From JAFGJQ01 sp964586145 (lineage in GTDB: Bacteria > Planctomycetota > Phycisphaerae > UBA1845): a DNA stretch of 64,000 nucleotides. Shown in pieces: positions 60,719-64,000 of this stretch. Under the pieces are notes generated by a model, which did not search any database, was not told the origin of the DNA, and saw only the letters and a program-made list of their open reading frames with translations. The stretch is taken from positions 12,085-76,084 of the forward strand of contig CAZPHH010000009.1 of assembly GCA_964586145.1 (NCBI GenBank). Direction: 5' to 3'. A program made the position numbers and the translations under genes. The first letter of the stretch is position 1. Each line of letters opens with the position of its first letter.

Positions 60719-60822
60719 TTCCGGCACATTCACAGATGGCCTGTCAATCACGCCCGTCGGACCGATCTTGCTCGCCACCCCTTCATCCGCCGCAAGCCGC
60801 CACCGGCCGTCGCTCCGATGTG

Positions 60823-60840
60823 AATATCAGATGTCCCGTT
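60823..60840 (+). repeat. 18-bp dispersed repeat, copy 1
   Basis: AATATCAGATGTCCCGTT, identical to 63742-63759 in another intergenic region. Its A+T content is unlike the surroundings. Confidence 0.6.
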
Positions 60841-60875
60841 TTAGACCTCCCAGAATGCAAGCATTGTGGGCCATC

Positions 60876-61856
60876 CTACAATCCGACGCCCACCTGCAGC
60901 ATAAGGAACGGGCTGTCGCCCACGTTCAGGCGGTTGTTGCCGCGATCACCGTAGTCTTCGCCCTCAAAGAAGAAGCGGTCGAAGGCGAATCCGCCCGAGA
61001 AATCGAGCCAGACGGAATCCAGGATGTCCCATCGCACGCCGGCCGACACCCGCTGCTCGAAGTAGAACAGGCGGTCATCGTGGTCGCTACGATTGTGCCG
61101 CAGGAATCGTTCGTTGTCCCACGCATATCCCGCATAGACCTTGAGCGATTCGAGAATGCGATACCCGATCTCCGCCCGCACGCGCCGCGGAAGAATGTAC
61201 GACGCCTCCAGGCTCAGCCGCTCAATCGGCTCCCAGCGAACCCAGGTGAATGGAACCCCCGCCAGGGCGCTGAAATTGGAACCCGCGTTGATTTCGTACC
61301 CGAAGCCTGGGATCGGCACGTTGGGCAGAAACTGGCGGTTGTTGAAGTAGTTCAGAAAAAACAGCCACGCGTTGCTTTCGCCATCCGGGATTCGCACGAA
61401 ACCCGTGGCCGACACCACGATCTCGTCGCCGCTGGCGAAAGGCTCATCGCTGGCCGACCCGAGTGAAAAGTGACCGCCCGCAATCCACCCGTTCTCAAAC
61501 TTGTGGCGGTACGCCAGGCCGGCGCTGACGTCCCAGAGGTGCCCGGGAAACGCGGAGGACTCCCGTTGCAGTCTCGCGCCGGTGTCGATGTCAAGGAGCT
61601 TCACGCCACCAGTCACCAGCCATTCATCGCGATCGTTCTGGAACACGGGCACGGAGCCACGGAGGTCGAATCGCGTCATCTGCAGCTTGGCGTTCTTTTG
61701 CGAAGTGCCCTGGCGGAAGTAGCCGTCAGTGGTGAAAGTTCCCCGGGAAGACTGCTGGCCGAACTCGGGCCGGAGCCAGAAGCGGAAGTCCTCCTGGCCG
61801 AGAACCGCCGTTGGCAGGATTGCTCCGACCAGAAACGAGAAGATCGCCTGTCGCAT
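60876..61856 (-). CDS. Outer-membrane beta-barrel protein (DUF6268-like)
   Basis: A 326-residue protein with a signal peptide (MRQAIFSFLVGAILPTAVLG, cleavage near residue 20) and alternating aromatic/polar strands throughout, e.g. FRFWLRPEFGQQSS, WIAGGHFSLG and a final LMLQVGVGL. This is the pattern of an outer-membrane barrel. It resembles the planctomycete DUF6268 proteins, of unknown role. GGAGGAG six bases before the ATG fixes the start. Confidence 0.72.
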   Translation of the reverse strand: MRQAIFSFLVGAILPTAVLGQEDFRFWLRPEFGQQSSRGTFTTDGYFRQGTSQKNAKLQMTRFDLRGSVPVFQNDRDEWLVTGGVKLLDIDTGARLQRESSAFPGHLWDVSAGLAYRHKFENGWIAGGHFSLGSASDEPFASGDEIVVSATGFVRIPDGESNAWLFFLNYFNNRQFLPNVPIPGFGYEINAGSNFSALAGVPFTWVRWEPIERLSLEASYILPRRVRAEIGYRILESLKVYAGYAWDNERFLRHNRSDHDDRLFYFEQRVSAGVRWDILDSVWLDFSGGFAFDRFFFEGEDYGDRGNNRLNVGDSPFLMLQVGVGL

Positions 61857-62519
61857 GATGCTCCTCCTTCGTACGCTTTACGCTTGCCGGTCCCCTTCTC
61901 CGCGCCCTCACCGTAACCCAACCGCGAACCAGTCCCCTCGTTTGCACCAGGGAAGTCGAGAGTATGACCTTTCACACCCTGAGAGACAAGAGGAAAGAGG
62001 CGGGGTATCGTTGGAAGCAGGCGTTGATGGCGTCGCCCGGATGGGCAGTAGCGGGCGGGCCCTGCTGGGATATCGGGGGACATCGCGGGCAGCCGCCCCT
62101 ATCCGGCGATAGCGCCACGCGCCTGTCACGTCCTTCCTCGTCTGCGTGAAGAGTTGAAACGGGGACGCCGCTCCGTTTCTTCTGCGGCCACTTCAGCGCC
62201 GCTCCCGCGTAGCAGTCGCCGCCGGCCCGCTCCGCCATGCCGTGATGCCTTGGTCTTCCCGGCCGCGCCGCGAATCCGGAGACGACACGCAGGACATCGA
62301 CGCAGACGCGGAGAAGCAGCTTTTCACCGGCGACCTGCTCCGGTAGGATGCCCGAGGGGCCTGCCGGCGTCATGCCCGCAAGGCCCGTCTAACAGAGCGT
62401 CGCAACACCGCCGAAGCGATCCGGCGACGCCGCCGGGTCGAGCCCTGAACAAGGATCCTCGGATCGTGCCGCGCTCGGAGCTGGGTGGGGAATCCGTCAC
62501 AGAAGAGGAGTCGCGGTTG
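61857..62519. other. Intergenic region between the barrel protein and the PHP protein
   Basis: About 660 bp without a supported gene. A plausible promoter for the rightward gene is TTTTCA (62321-62326), 17 bp, TAGGAT (62344-62349), leaving a leader of about 165 nt. Confidence 0.5.
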
Positions 62520-63614
62520 ATGAACAACAGGACAGAACGACCGTCGCGGTTCTGGTTGAGCGTGTGTCTGCTGGGCCTTCTGGCAACCCTTGCCCAGGCC
62601 AATCCATACGCAGACGTGGATTGGCAGCAATGGCAGCAGCACCGCGCCAACCTGCACACACACACCACCCTGAGCGACGGCGGCGTTACCCCCGCGCAAA
62701 CCATCGACCGCTACCGCGAGCTCGGCTATACCGTGCTGGCCCTGACGGACCACGATACCGTGGGGCCCAAGGCCAACCGCGAAGACCCCCGGAAGGCCGA
62801 GACCACCTGGCCCTGGCAGCGTTTCGAACGCGACCCCGCGGAGCTCGGCATGGTCGCCATTGAGGGCAACGAGATCTCCAGAGTGCACCACATCGGCAGC
62901 TACTTCACCGGCTACGGCAACCCCGACGTGGAATCGCCCGAGCAGGTCATCGAAGAGATCGGGCAGCGCGGCGGGCTGGCGGTGATGTGCCACCCCGGGC
63001 GGTACGACTATTCCCCCGACTGGTACGCCGGGCTCTTCGCACGGTTTGACCACCTCGTGGGCATAGAGGTCTGCAACCGGACGGACCGCTATCCCTGGGA
63101 CGTCGCGCTCTGGGACGACGTCTTACAGGCGACCATGCCCGATCGGCCGGTGTGGGGCTTCGCCAACGACGACATGCACCGCGGGGAGGACATCGGCCGG
63201 AGTTGGCAGATGCTGCTGCTGCCCGAACATACGGCCGAGCACGTCCGCGAGGCCATGACCACGGGACGTTTCTACTTCAGCACGGTCTACGAAGCGGGCC
63301 GGCCGGCGCCGACCATCCGGTCCATCCGCGTCGATGAAGAGGCCGGCACCATCACCATCAAGGCCGACGCGTGCCAGCGGATTTACTGGATTTCCTGCGG
63401 GCGGATCGTCGGGAGCGGGTCGACCTTCGACGCCAAACGCGCACGCCGGCCCGAGCGGTACGTCCGGGCGCAGCTCCGCGGCGAGTACGGCTACACGTTC
63501 ACGCAACCCTTCCGCCTGCCCATCCGCCAGACGACCACCGACGGTCCCGCGCAGGACAAGCCGCAAGAGTCGGTCATGCCCGCCGCCTCGGCTTCGTCGC
63601 CGCCGGAGAAGTAG
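62520..63614 (+). CDS. Secreted PHP-domain metal-dependent phosphoesterase-like protein
   Basis: A 364-residue protein with a signal peptide (FWLSVCLLGLLATLAQANP, cleavage near residue 29) and a PHP domain with HRANLHTHTTLSDG (HxH and D), LALTDHDTV (D, H), IEGNEIS (E) and CHPGRYDYS (H), NDDMHRG (D, H). PHP proteins hydrolyse phosphodiesters or phosphates with a trinuclear metal site. A signal peptide on this family is common in planctomycetes; the substrate is unknown. GAGGAG upstream supports the ATG at 62520, not the earlier frame start. Confidence 0.83.
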   Translation: MNNRTERPSRFWLSVCLLGLLATLAQANPYADVDWQQWQQHRANLHTHTTLSDGGVTPAQTIDRYRELGYTVLALTDHDTVGPKANREDPRKAETTWPWQRFERDPAELGMVAIEGNEISRVHHIGSYFTGYGNPDVESPEQVIEEIGQRGGLAVMCHPGRYDYSPDWYAGLFARFDHLVGIEVCNRTDRYPWDVALWDDVLQATMPDRPVWGFANDDMHRGEDIGRSWQMLLLPEHTAEHVREAMTTGRFYFSTVYEAGRPAPTIRSIRVDEEAGTITIKADACQRIYWISCGRIVGSGSTFDAKRARRPERYVRAQLRGEYGYTFTQPFRLPIRQTTTDGPAQDKPQESVMPAASASSPPEK

Positions 63615-63741
63615 CCGCGCGGCGTTAGCCCCTGGAATGCCGTGTCCCCAGAGAATAGAAGCCCCATCGGGGTGACACGCCCTGGCCCGCGCGCCCCCTG
63701 CCTCCTCCTCGAACCCCACCCGCCTGCTCACAACAATCGCC

Positions 63742-63759
63742 AATATCAGATGTCCCGTT
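63742..63759 (+). repeat. 18-bp dispersed repeat, copy 2
   Basis: AATATCAGATGTCCCGTT, identical to 60823-60840 and in the same orientation. It is followed by a series of short palindromes. Confidence 0.6.
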
Positions 63760-63799
63760 CAGCACTCCCCATCAGGGCCGTAGGCCCGCCCGAGACCAG

Positions 63800-63819
63800 C
63801 CCGCCGTTTCAACGGCGGG
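63800..63819. repeat. Palindrome
   Basis: CCCGCCGTT, TC, AACGGCGGG: a perfect 9-bp inverted repeat with a two-base loop, next to CGGTCC/GGACCG at 63840-63856. Confidence 0.5.
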
Positions 63820-64000
63820 TCCGTGCCACCCCACCCCCCCGGTCCTGAAAGGACCGGATGAATCTGTGCCCTCTCGCCCCAGACCCGTTCACGGGCCTTC
63901 CCCGTCCCAGTTGTGCAGGGTCGGCCTCACATGCCATTCCTTCCAGTCTCCAGTTCCGAGTTTCTTGCTTCCAGCGGAGCCCGCTCCCGCCTTCCCCCCT

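Larger units (their letters stand above)
60484..60875. other. Intergenic stretch with palindromes
   Basis: About 390 bp without a supported gene. It holds two related, imperfect copies of a palindromic motif (CGCTGCTCTCGAAGAGTGGCG near 60618 and CCACTGCTCGTGAGCAGTGG at 60699-60718) and the left copy of an 18-bp repeat (60823-60840). Confidence 0.6.
63615..64000. other. Right-edge intergenic stretch with several palindromes
   Basis: No gene is supported. It contains CCCCATCGGGG near 63662, the 18-bp repeat copy 2 (63742-63759), CCCGCCGTT/AACGGCGGG (63800-63819) and CGGTCC/GGACCG (63840-63856). The cluster suggests a REP-like region. Confidence 0.6.

Overview
The window is GC-rich chromosomal DNA, most likely from a member of the Planctomycetota/PVC group. 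This is inferred from a bacterial microcompartment (BMC) locus of the sugar-aldolase kind, a small membrane protein with the CGYNLRGLP zinc ribbon common in planctomycetes, a large secreted protein ending in a dockerin-like segment, and a solitary 5S rRNA gene. No sequence search was possible, so the taxonomy is inference. No tRNA, CRISPR array, prophage or insertion sequence was recognised.

Layout. 0-3 kb (minus): an Mla/MCE lipid-transport operon (mlaE-mlaF-mlaD), divergent from a polyprenol-phosphate glycosyltransferase. 3.7-5.6 kb: carbamate kinase and a kinase-fold protein. 5.6-6.8 kb: a gene-free stretch with a possible small structured RNA. 6.8-9.9 kb: the c-di-AMP pair cdaA-cdaR, an isolated 5S rRNA gene with its own promoter and terminator, a possible 29-residue membrane peptide and a short-chain dehydrogenase. 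9.9-13.7 kb (minus): an ECF sigma factor operon with a membrane protein and a secreted coiled-coil protein, and two PH-domain membrane proteins. 13.7-17.9 kb (minus): a three-module secreted polysaccharide-degrading enzyme. 18.1-24.5 kb: sirtuin, metallophosphoesterase, yidC, ribH-nusB-ftsY and a zinc-ribbon protein.

25.2-35.1 kb holds a complete BMC locus of 14 co-directional genes, many joined by ATGA overlaps: DeoR-type regulator, PduL phosphotransacylase, three BMC-H, acetate kinase, three BMC-P, CoA-acylating aldehyde dehydrogenase, an RpiB-like protein, a TIM-barrel class I aldolase-like protein, PduS and a PduT-type BMC-T. The inferred scheme is: a sugar phosphate is isomerised and cleaved to a short aldehyde, which is oxidised to acyl-CoA, then acyl phosphate, then carboxylate plus ATP. 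PduS and PduT would pass electrons out through the shell. The class II aldolase usual in planctomycete BMCs is absent, as is any alcohol dehydrogenase. This is the most interesting system in the window.

35.6-37.7 kb (minus): a cellulose-synthase-like glycosyltransferase and a HIT protein. 37.8-53.8 kb (minus): one continuous S10-spc-alpha ribosomal cluster of 28 genes from rpsJ to rplQ, with secY, map and rpoA, but without rpmD, adk and infA at their usual places. 54.1-63.6 kb: an SGNH hydrolase, a large GHL10-type secreted glycosidase-like protein, a PerR-like regulator followed by catalase, an outer-membrane beta-barrel protein and a secreted PHP-domain protein, separated by intergenic DNA carrying short palindromes and an 18-bp repeat.

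Several genes (the 2.9 kb glycosyltransferase, the 17.9 kb lyase, the 58.5 kb regulator) have a good promoter whose predicted start of transcription falls on or next to the ATG, which suggests leaderless mRNAs.
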